A stretch of DNA of 26,475 nucleotides from JACKII01 sp041687435 (GTDB taxonomy: Bacteria > Pseudomonadota > Alphaproteobacteria > Bin95), in NCBI GenBank assembly GCA_041687435.1, contig JAWLBX010000034.1:1-26475 (forward strand), in the 5' to 3' direction. Made by a program: the position numbers and the translations under genes. Positions 1-6,333 of the stretch are shown here, piece after piece. Position 1 is the stretch's first letter, and every line of letters starts with the position of its first letter. The notes below the pieces were generated by a model that was not told where the DNA came from, made no database searches, and saw only the letters and a list, made by a program, of their open reading frames with translations.

Positions 1-40
1 AAAGCTCCGGCGCGTCAGGCCCACCTCACCCAACCGCCAG

Positions 41-87
41 AGGGGTCCCTTTTCCACGCCGATAGGGGGGCCCTTTTCCATGCCGGT
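41..87 (+). repeat. Two tandem IS21 terminal repeats, 24-bp period
   Basis: Bases 41-63 and 65-87 are two imperfect direct copies with a period of 24 bp. Both have a G-run, then CCCTTTTCCA, then a GCCG core. Differences include T46/G70, C57/T81 and A62/G86. IS21-family ends carry such multiple terminal repeats as IstA binding sites. Their presence just upstream of istA identifies this as the left end of the element. Confidence 0.75.
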
Positions 88-96
88 TGACACTCG

Positions 97-1098
97 GTGC
101 CTCCTGGCTACCGGCGGACGGCGCCGATCAAGCGACCGAAACTGGACGGGTTCACCGAGATCATCGACGCGTGGCTTGACGGCGACAAGGATGCCCGTCG
201 CAACCAGCGGCACAACGCCAAGCGCGTGTTCGACCGTTTGCGGGCGGAGCACGGCTTCACCGGCGGCTACACGATCATCAAGGATTATATCCGCAACCGC
301 GAGCGGCGGGCCCGGGAGATGTTCGTGCCGCTGGCTCATCCGCCGGGGCACGCGCAGGCCGACTTTGGCTAGGCCATCGTCATCATAGGCGGGGTCGAGC
401 AGAAGGCCCATTTCTTCGTCCTGGACCTGCCGCACAGCGACGCCTGCTTCGTGCGGGCCTATCCTGCGGCGACGGCGGAGGCCTGGATGGACGGCCATGT
501 CCACGCGTTCGCCTTCTTCGGCGGGGTGCCGCAGTCGGTGCTCTACGACAACGACCGCTGCCTGGTCTCGAAGATCCTGCCGGATGGCACGCGCAGGCGC
601 GCCACGCTGTTCAGCGCCCTGCAATCGCATTACCTGTTCCGGGACCGCTATGGGCGGCCGGGCAAAGGAAACGACAAGGGCAAGGTCGAGGGGATCGTTG
701 GTTATGCCCGCCGGAACTTCATGGTGCCGATCCCGCGCTGTGCCAGCTGGGAGGCGTTCAACGCCGATCTCGAAGCCCAGTGCCGCGCGCGCCAGAGCGA
801 CGTCCTGCGCGGCCACAAGGAAACGATCGGCGAACGGCTGCAGCGCGATCTGGCCGCGATGCGGAGCCTGCCCGCCGCCCCGTTCGAGGCTTGCGCCCAG
901 GCCAACGGCAAGGTCAGTTCGCAGTCGCTCGTGCGCTACGACACCAACGATTACTCGGTCCCGGTTGCCTATGGCTATCAGGATGTCTGGATCCGCGGCT
1001 ATGTCGATCGGGTCGTGATCGGCTGCCGGGGGGAGGTGATCGCCCGGCATCCGCGCTGCTACGGCCGCGAGGACACGGTCTTCGATCCGATCCATTAG
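97..1098 (+). pseudogene. istA: IS21-family transposase IstA, broken (N-terminal deletion, internal TAG, 3' truncation)
   Basis: The frame reads as the IstA DDE transposase core. All three likely catalytic acidic residues are visible: the Asp in QADFG, the Asp in LYDN and the Glu in GKVEGIVGY. Three lesions are seen. First, the left-end sequence runs directly into the PPGYRR segment, so the usual N-terminal helix-turn-helix of about 45 residues is missing. Second, TAG at 370-372 directly follows QADFG, where relatives have GEA; a single GAG-to-TAG change explains it. Third, the protein ends at VFDPIH, where relatives continue for well over 100 residues. The GTG at 97 is only the first possible start in the remaining frame. 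Full IstA is about 500 residues; about 333 codons remain. The product is certainly not an active transposase. Confidence 0.88.
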
Positions 1099-1320
1099 GC
1101 ACCATGGTCAGGCTGTCACAAGCGATCTTGCCGTACGCATGTTCGATATCGCGTTTGACATGGCCGAGGAGTGGAACAGGCGGGGCGGTGTGGCTGGTCG
1201 AACGTGCCGCGTAACAAAGGAACGCCATGTCATGCATGCTTGGCGCTGCGCAGAACCTCACTCTCTCTTGCTTCCACAGTGCTTCCGTGGGTGCTGCTGG
1301 CGTTTGTTCCCAAGACGAGC
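1099..1320. other. Stretch without a recognisable gene between IS remnant and tRNA fragment
   Basis: No credible gene is seen on either strand. Short open frames here lack ribosome binding sites and resemble nothing I recognise. The sequence probably includes the junction where the IS21 copy was cut off, plus the original flank downstream of the tRNA gene. Confidence 0.5.
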
Positions 1321-1351
1321 AAACCCGCTATCTCGTTGAGATAGCGGGTTT
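1321..1351 (-). terminator. Terminator hairpin behind the tRNA-fMet fragment
   Basis: Bases 1321-1334 pair perfectly with 1338-1351 (14 bp) around a 3-nt loop. The stem has A/T ends and a GC-rich middle. It starts 3 nt past the CCA end of the minus-strand tRNA fragment at 1355, the normal place for the tRNA's own terminator. The T-run beyond the stem is weak in both directions. Its survival suggests the downstream flank of the old tRNA gene is still in place. Confidence 0.7.
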
Positions 1352-1354
1352 ATT

Positions 1355-1404
1355 TGGTTGCGGGGAGAGGATTTGAACCTCTGACCTTCAGGTTATGAGC
1401 CTGA
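1355..1404 (-). tRNA. Initiator tRNA-Met (CAT), 3' fragment only
   Basis: Read on the minus strand, this is an intact anticodon arm (stem TCAGG/CCTGA, loop CTCATAA, anticodon CAT), a 5-nt variable loop, a T arm (AGAGG-TTCAAAT-CCTCT), the acceptor 3' strand CCCCGCA, discriminator A and encoded CCA. The A at position 72 of the acceptor is the hallmark of initiator tRNAs, where pair 1-72 is open. The D arm and the 5' acceptor strand are absent: similarity stops abruptly at 1404, the 5' base of the anticodon stem, and a 12-bp palindrome follows at 1408-1419. A non-functional displaced 3' end is the expected scar when an element integrates into a tRNA gene. The matching 5' half is not in this window. 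Confidence 0.8.
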
Positions 1405-1601
1405 TACGCTGTCGACAGCAAGTTCGTCGCCGCGATCAATCATAGTTCCCGGTGAGATACACAATCACCACTGGACTTCCGCAGCCAAGCAAGCATGAGT
1501 GTGATTGCGCTCCGACAGCGTGTCTTCTCGGCCCGGTCTCCGGGTTCAACTCAGTAGCAGGGCCGTATCGGCACCTGCTCTTTGAAACGGAGAAGGACGC
1601 C
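1405..1601. other. Left edge of recombinase cassette, no gene; palindrome at 1408-1419
   Basis: From the break in the tRNA fragment to the DUF3489 start there is no convincing gene. Bases 1408-1419 form the perfect palindrome GCTGTCGACAGC, 3 bp from the tRNA break. The remainder probably holds the promoter of the DUF3489-DUF2924-recombinase cassette, but no clear -35/-10 pair stands out. Confidence 0.4.
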
Positions 1602-1892
1602 ATGTCAGAAATCAAACCCGAAAACGCCTGTGCGGCCACAAGCCCATGCGGCAGCCCCACCGCTTCCGATGCGATGCAGAAAACCAAAGCAGCAGTACCG
1701 ACCAAGACCGCACAATTGATCCGGTTGCTGCGTCGCAAAAATGGTGCCGACCTGGCGACGTTGTCAAACCGCCTCGGCTGGCAGCCGCACACGACCCGAG
1801 CCGCACTGAGCCGCCTGCGCAAGGCAGGGCATAACCTGACGCGCGAGCCATCGGAAAGCGGGAAGCCGTCTCGCTATCGCATCATCGACTGA
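1602..1892 (+). CDS. DUF3489 family protein (small winged-helix-like)
   Basis: The protein has 96 residues. The N-terminal 35 residues are low-complexity, rich in Ala, Ser and Thr. The conserved part, about residues 36-96, includes TAQLIRLLRRKNGAD, then LSNRLGW, TTRAALSRLRKAGH and a C-terminal SRYRI. This is the DUF3489 pattern: a short helix-turn-helix or winged-helix fold, presumably binding DNA. The ATG at 1602 is chosen because GGAGAAGG sits just upstream; the frame is open further 5' without a better start. It heads a compact cassette with DUF2924 (21-nt gap) and a large serine recombinase, a trio found on integrated elements of alphaproteobacteria. Its role in that trio is not known to me; a regulator or accessory factor of recombination is an inference. 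Confidence 0.75.
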   Translation: MSEIKPENACAATSPCGSPTASDAMQKTKAAVPTKTAQLIRLLRRKNGADLATLSNRLGWQPHTTRAALSRLRKAGHNLTREPSESGKPSRYRIID

Positions 1893-1913
1893 GTTGGGAC
1901 GGGGGAACCTGTG

Positions 1914-2348
1914 ATGGCGAAACAACCTCTGCCGAAGATGCTCATCGACCATCTTCAAACAATGAATAGCATGACCCTCAGACAAGAGTGGACCAGGACA
2001 TTTGGCAAGCCGCCGGCGGAAACCCTTTCCATCGGGTTCATGCGCAAGGTCCTGGCGCATGAGGTGCAGGCTCGTCGCTTCGGCGGCCTTGCGGCGAACC
2101 ACCGGCGGCTGCTCCGGTCGCTCGCCGCTGGGAACGCTGTGTCCGAGCAACTTCCCGGCCATCTCACCGTGGGTGCGCACTTGGTGCGGGAGTGGAACGG
2201 CCGGACCCACAGGGTTGAGGTGGTAGAGGATGGCTACCGTTTCGATGGGCGTATCTATCGCTCGCTTACCGCTATCGCCAAACACATCACCGGCACCAAT
2301 TGGTCTGGGCCCCGCTTCTTTGGCCTGACCACACGGAGCAAGGCTTGA
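1914..2348 (+). CDS. DUF2924 family protein
   Basis: The protein has 144 residues from ATG 1914; the GTG at 1911 would add one. GGGGG at 1901-1905 is a suitable ribosome binding site. Family hallmarks are an N-terminal LRQEWTRTFGKPP block, a middle Arg/Leu-rich helical part, and a C-terminal block GAHLVREWNGRTH - YRSLTAIAKHITG - WSGPRFFGL. DUF2924 genes typically sit directly before large serine recombinases on phage-like or integrative elements. Here the stop is 3 nt before the recombinase ATG, so the two are almost certainly translationally coupled. The biochemical role is unknown. It looks intact, unlike its downstream partner. Confidence 0.85.
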   Translation: MAKQPLPKMLIDHLQTMNSMTLRQEWTRTFGKPPAETLSIGFMRKVLAHEVQARRFGGLAANHRRLLRSLAAGNAVSEQLPGHLTVGAHLVREWNGRTHRVEVVEDGYRFDGRIYRSLTAIAKHITGTNWSGPRFFGLTTRSKA

Positions 2349-2351
2349 GGC

Positions 2352-4013
2352 ATGCGCAAGATCCGATGTGCCATCTACACCCGCAAGTCCTCCGAGGATG
2401 GGCTGGAGCAGGACTTTAACTCGCTGCATGCTCAGCGCGAGGCTTGTGCCGCCTATGTTGTCAGCCAGAAGGCCGAAGGTTGGGTTTTGTTGCCAGACGC
2501 CTAAGACGATGGCGGTCTCTCCGGTGGCACGCTGGAGCGGCCGGCCCTGCACGCTCTCCTCGAAGCCGTCGACCAAGGATTGGTCGATCAGATCGTCGTC
2601 TACAAGATCGACCGCCTGACCCGCTCGCTTGCCGACTTTGCCAAAATCGTCGACCGGCTCGATGCTGCTGGCGCTTCCTTTGTCTCCGTAACCCAGTCCT
2701 TCAACACGGCCACCAGTATGGGGCGACTGACCCTGAACATGCTCCTGTCGTTTGCCCAGTTCGAGCGCGAAGTTACGGCCGAACGCATCCGTGACAAGAT
2801 CACAGCGTCAAAGCAGCGGGGCCTTTGGATGGGGGGCAACGAACCCATAGGCTATGTGGCGGACGGACGAAGTTTGAAGATCCAACCTGCCGAGGCAGAA
2901 ACAGTTCGCACCCTGTTTCAGCTGTATCGGGACCACGGCTCGATCCGGGCGGTGAAGCAAGAGGCAGATCGGTTGGGGCTGCGGTCGAAAAGGCGGACCA
3001 CGGCATCCGGCGAGCCACGTGGCGGCGGACCCTTCGACCGCGGTCATATCCACTACATCCTGACCAATCCGGTTTATGCCGGTCGCATTCGCCATCGCAG
3101 AACCGTCTATCCCGGCCAGCATCCGCCGATCATCGAGCCGGAGGACTGGGATAGGACCCAACAGCAATTGCAGGCAGACGCAGGCAAACCCCGAACGGCC
3201 AACTCCGAACCGAACAAACCGCAGCGATCATCTCCCCTGATCGGCAAATTGTTCGACGAGACCGGTGACCGATTGACACCGTCCCACACCAAGACGCGGA
3301 CCGGCAAGCGGATGCGCTATTACATCTCCCACCGTCTGATCCGCAGGAGTGGCGAGCGCCAGATTACCGGCTGGCGCCTCCCGGCCCCCAGCCTGGAGAA
3401 CGGCATCGCACACCTGCTGCACCAGCATCTGCAGATGCCATCGTTCTTGCCTCATCTGCTGCCCGGCGCCACCACCGATGATCTCCACGGGCTTTCAGGC
3501 CGCATGACCGATCTACTGACACAATGCAAAGCGAGCGATGCGGCGGACCTATTTCTCCTGACAGAGCGCATCGAAATTGCCCCAGGTGAGATGCGGATTG
3601 CTCTCGACAGCGCCATCTTGGCTGAGCACCTGGCGATACCGGTTGCTCGGATCAGCACTGAGGCCCTAACCATTACCGCTCCGTTCCAGCATCGCAAGCG
3701 GGGTGTCGAAACGCGGCTGATCCTGTCCGATAGTCAGAACGCCAGGGATGACGTGCTGCTGAGCAACATCGCGAAGGCGCACCGATGGCTCGAAGCGGTC
3801 AAGAGTGGCCAGAGTTTCGACGAAGTGGCGGCGATGGCGGGCACCTCACGGCGGCGGGTGCAGCAGATCATCGGTCTGGCCTTTCTGGCACCTGACATCG
3901 TCCGAGATGCGATCCACGGACGTCAGCCGGTCGCGTTCACCACCCGCTGGTTTCTGCGCCATCCTCTGCCCAGCGATTGGGACGCGCAGCGTCAGCTCAT
4001 CCGGGCTCTCTGA
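2352..4013 (+). pseudogene. Large serine recombinase, interrupted by TAA at codon 51
   Basis: The frame from ATG 2352 gives an N-terminal resolvase domain starting IRCAIYTRKSSEDG, with catalytic Ser about residue 13. It continues through YKIDRLTRS and FNTATSMGRLTLNML, then a recombinase DNA-binding domain, a zinc-ribbon-like segment and a C-terminal HTH region (about 553 codons in all). TAA at 2502-2504 interrupts it between LLPDA and DDGG. Relatives have Tyr there (YDDGG), so one TAC/TAT-to-TAA change explains the stop. A restart at ATG 2580 would give 477 residues without the nucleophilic serine, so it could bind DNA but not cut it. Family members catalyse site-specific strand exchange through a 5'-phosphoserine intermediate. 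This copy is inactive unless the stop is read through or is a sequencing error. Confidence 0.88.
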
Positions 4014-4049
4014 GCATCACACCCATATCGCACGGCCATCGGTAAAGGC

Positions 4050-4122
4050 GGGGTGCGTATCCCCAAAATCCGGGTTCGAGACTATGGCCCTGAAACCCGG
4101 CACACTGCGGTTCATGCCGGGT
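4050..4122. repeat. Cluster of overlapping inverted repeats behind the recombinase
   Basis: Three stems lie close together. Bases 4050-4053 pair with 4061-4064. Bases 4070-4076 (CCGGGTT) pair with 4094-4100. Bases 4095-4102 (ACCCGGCA) pair with 4115-4122. The last two share bases 4095-4100, so they exclude each other. The cluster lies 37-109 bp past the recombinase stop in an otherwise gene-free 196-bp gap. It could be a terminator region, a recombinase binding site at the element's right end, or chance. Confidence 0.45.
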
Positions 4123-4209
4123 CTCGGACGACTTTACGCAACGCTACCCCATTGAAATAACACCGTTATTCCAGGGAGACTCGAGTTTTAACGCTATCAG
4201 GATAGTGAG

Positions 4210-4283
4210 TGGCTGGGGAACCTGGATTCGAACCAGGGCTGCCGGAGTCAGAGTCCGGAGTTCTACCGCTAAACTATTCCCCA
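4210..4283 (-). tRNA. tRNA-Gln (CTG)
   Basis: This is a complete cloverleaf on the minus strand with encoded CCA. The acceptor TGGGGAA pairs with TTCCCCA, the discriminator is G, and the D loop carries AGCGGTAG. The anticodon stem CCGGA/TCCGG encloses loop CTCTGAC with anticodon CTG, and the T arm is CCTGG-TTCGAAT-CCAGG. Length is 74 nt with CCA. It decodes CAG, the main glutamine codon in a GC-rich genome. It marks the right-hand edge of the decayed element zone, but no repeat of its 3' end is seen to the left, so it is not shown to be an attachment site. Confidence 0.93.
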
Positions 4284-4465
4284 AGCGGTGTTTGGCGGGT
4301 TCGGTGCCTGCGCCAAGATCGGGGCTTCTAGCACGCTCTTTTGCCCTTGCCTAGTCCTTTCGCAGGGTGGGATGCCTTCTGACTGGCTAATGTTGGCAAA
4401 GCGCAGTAATCTAATCCCAACGATGAGCGCAGCAACGGCCATATCGGCCGTATCGGGAGGCTGCC

Positions 4466-5512
4466 GTGGGATATGTGATGCCCCGGTCGCGCCATCCTGG
4501 ATACACCAGGGGGCGGCGGTCGGGAATGGGGGAGGAGCCGGTGTATGCGGCGCTCGACCTCGGAACCAACAATTGCCGCCTGCTGGTGGCGCTGCCGTCC
4601 GATGAGGGCTTCCGCGTGATCGATTCATTTTCGCGGATCACCCGCCTTGGAGAAGGGCTTCAGGCGTCCGGACGGCTGTCGGAGGCCGCAATCGACCGCA
4701 CCATTGCGGCATTGCGCATCTGCGCCAGCAAGGTGCGGCGGCACGATCCGTTGCGGGCGCGCTTTGTTGCGACAGAAGCCTGCCGCGGGGCGGTGAATTG
4801 TGCCGATTTTGTCGGCCGCGTGGCCGATCAGACCGGCATCGGCCTGGAAATCATCTCCGCCAGGGAAGAAGCCTGTCTGGCTGCCCGCGGTTGCGGGCCC
4901 TTGCTGGTGCCCGAACGGCGCTATGCGCTGGTGTTCGACATCGGCGGCGGCTCGACAGAAGTAACCTGGCTGCGGGTTGCCGAGAACGGCTCGGCGGGCG
5001 AGGTGATTGACAGCCTCTCTATGCCCTGGGGCGTCGTCCGCATGGCGGAGGAATTCGGCGGGTCGGAGGTCAATCACGAAACCTATGAACTGATGATTGC
5101 GGTCATTCGCGACCTGCTCGGGCATTTCGAGCGGCGCTATAAAATTCGCGATCATATGGCGCAAAGCCGGGTGCAGATGGTCGGCACATCCGGAACGGTC
5201 ACGACTATTGCCGGGGTGCATCTGGGGCTGGAGCGCTACCAGCGCGACAAGGTCGATGGCCGGCTGTTGGAGTTTGCGGATATCCGAACGGTGGTGGATC
5301 ATTTGAATAGCCTGTCGCTCGACGAACGGTGCGATCATCCCTGTATCGGCCCGGAACGCGCCGATCTGGTGTTGCCGGGCTGCGCGATCATGGATGCGAT
5401 CCTGCGGGAATGGCCGGTCGGCCGCCTGCGCGTGGCCGACCGCGGTCTGCGCGAGGGCATCCTGTTCAACCTGATCGCCGCAGACCAGAGCCGGAGGCCC
5501 GCTTGCCGGTGA
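4466..5512 (+). CDS. ppx: Ppx/GppA family phosphatase (exopolyphosphatase-like)
   Basis: The protein has up to 348 residues and belongs to the ASKHA-fold family that hydrolyses polyphosphate and/or pppGpp. Visible motifs are the phosphate-1 loop ALDLGTNNCRLLV (residues 29-41), the catalytic-Glu region SAREEA (131-136) and the phosphate-2 loop DIGGGSTE (158-165). It is a short form consisting of the two core domains, without the C-terminal HD-like domain of E. coli Ppx (about 510 residues). Whether it acts on polyphosphate or on pppGpp cannot be told from sequence. GTG 4466 has GGGAGG 5 nt upstream; ATG 4478 and ATG 4526 are alternatives, the last starting just before the conserved core. The stop overlaps the rlmE start, so the two are coupled, linking stress phosphate metabolism to 23S rRNA methylation. 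Confidence 0.88.
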   Translation: MGYVMPRSRHPGYTRGRRSGMGEEPVYAALDLGTNNCRLLVALPSDEGFRVIDSFSRITRLGEGLQASGRLSEAAIDRTIAALRICASKVRRHDPLRARFVATEACRGAVNCADFVGRVADQTGIGLEIISAREEACLAARGCGPLLVPERRYALVFDIGGGSTEVTWLRVAENGSAGEVIDSLSMPWGVVRMAEEFGGSEVNHETYELMIAVIRDLLGHFERRYKIRDHMAQSRVQMVGTSGTVTTIAGVHLGLERYQRDKVDGRLLEFADIRTVVDHLNSLSLDERCDHPCIGPERADLVLPGCAIMDAILREWPVGRLRVADRGLREGILFNLIAADQSRRPACR

Positions 5513-6219
5513 GGGGAGCCAAAGGGCCAAGCGGCCGTGGCGGCCGTGAGTTGACGGAACGGGTGCGCAGCGCCCGTGGCCGCACGAACTCGTCCACACG
5601 CTGGCTGCAACGCCAGTTGAACGACCCTTATGTCGTCGCGGCCAAGCGCGAGGGCTATCTGAGCCGCGCCGCCTTCAAACTGATCGAACTGGACGAGCGC
5701 TTTCACTTGCTGAAGCGCAATATGCGTGTGCTGGACCTTGGCGCGGCGCCTGGCGGCTGGAGCCAGGTGGCGGCGCAACGCCTCGCCGGCACGGGCAAAG
5801 TGGTTGCGGTCGATATCCTGCCCTTCGGCCCGGTGCCGGGCGTAGAGTGCCACCAGTTGGATGTGGAGACGCCGGATAGCGAAGAGCGGATGAAGGAATG
5901 GCTGGGGGGACCGGCCGATCTGGTGCTCAGTGACATGGCGCCATCCACAACCGGGCATAAGGCAACGGACCAGATCCGCATTCTGGCGCTGGCGGAGATC
6001 GCCTACGAGGTGGCGCGTGCGACTCTTGCGCCCGGCGGCGGATTCGTGGTCAAGCTGTTTCAGGGTGGCGCGGTCGGTGAATTGTTGGCGGAGCTGAAGC
6101 GCGATTTCGCACAAGTCCGCCATGCCAAACCGCCCGCCAGCCGCAAAGATTCCTCCGAACTCTACTTGGTGGCGCACGGCTACCGCGGCACTGTGCGCAG
6201 CGATAGCGATACCTGTTAG
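5509..6219 (+). CDS. rlmE: 23S rRNA (uridine-2552-2'-O)-methyltransferase RlmE
   Basis: This FtsJ-family SAM-dependent methyltransferase modifies U2552 of the 23S rRNA A-loop late in 50S assembly. The protein has 236 residues from GTG 5509. The SAM motif is LDLGAAPGGWSQ (75-86), and the K-D-K-E catalytic tetrad fits K57, D142, K182 and E217. The substrate-binding stretch SSTRWLQRQLNDPYV is typical of alphaproteobacterial members. The GTG overlaps the ppx TGA as GTGA (bases 5509-5512). A TTG at 5503 is closer to the GGAGG at 5493-5497 and would add two residues, so either may be used. Confidence 0.93.
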   Translation: MRGAKGPSGRGGRELTERVRSARGRTNSSTRWLQRQLNDPYVVAAKREGYLSRAAFKLIELDERFHLLKRNMRVLDLGAAPGGWSQVAAQRLAGTGKVVAVDILPFGPVPGVECHQLDVETPDSEERMKEWLGGPADLVLSDMAPSTTGHKATDQIRILALAEIAYEVARATLAPGGGFVVKLFQGGAVGELLAELKRDFAQVRHAKPPASRKDSSELYLVAHGYRGTVRSDSDTC

Positions 6220-6333
6220 CTTGGAACTGACGCCAAGCAGGTGTATAGAAACGCGTCATCCCAAACACACCTGGGCGCGTGCCGTCAGCAGCCGGTCCGC
6301 AGAGGCCAGGTTGCCGCCGCCGCGAGGGCTGAC

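Larger units (their letters stand above)
1..1098 (+). mobile_element. IS21-family insertion sequence remnant
   Basis: The stretch contains IS21-type left-end repeats followed by a broken istA. No istB ATPase gene follows, and no right end was found before the tRNA fragment at 1355. The start of the element may lie at or before base 1, because bases 1-40 also resemble the non-coding left end of IS21 relatives; that is recall, not a measured match. The right edge is where IstA similarity stops, about 1095. The remnant cannot move itself: transposase start, reading frame and partner gene are all lost. Confidence 0.85.

Noticed and set aside
1355..1434. Reading the tRNA fragment as a complete 80-nt tRNA
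   Set aside because: A CGCGGCG at 1434-1428 can partly pair with the acceptor strand, but pair 6-67 mismatches, the spacing is too long, and no D arm can form.
370..2504. Stop-codon recoding (TAG in istA, TAA in the recombinase) as a genome-wide feature
   Set aside because: Two different stops fall in two mobile-element genes only. TAG and TAA also end normal core genes here, such as der, Trm112 and guaB, so ordinary decay is the better explanation.
1764..2576. 270-codon open frame on the - strand
   Set aside because: It is antisense to DUF3489, DUF2924 and the start of the recombinase, all of which show family motifs.
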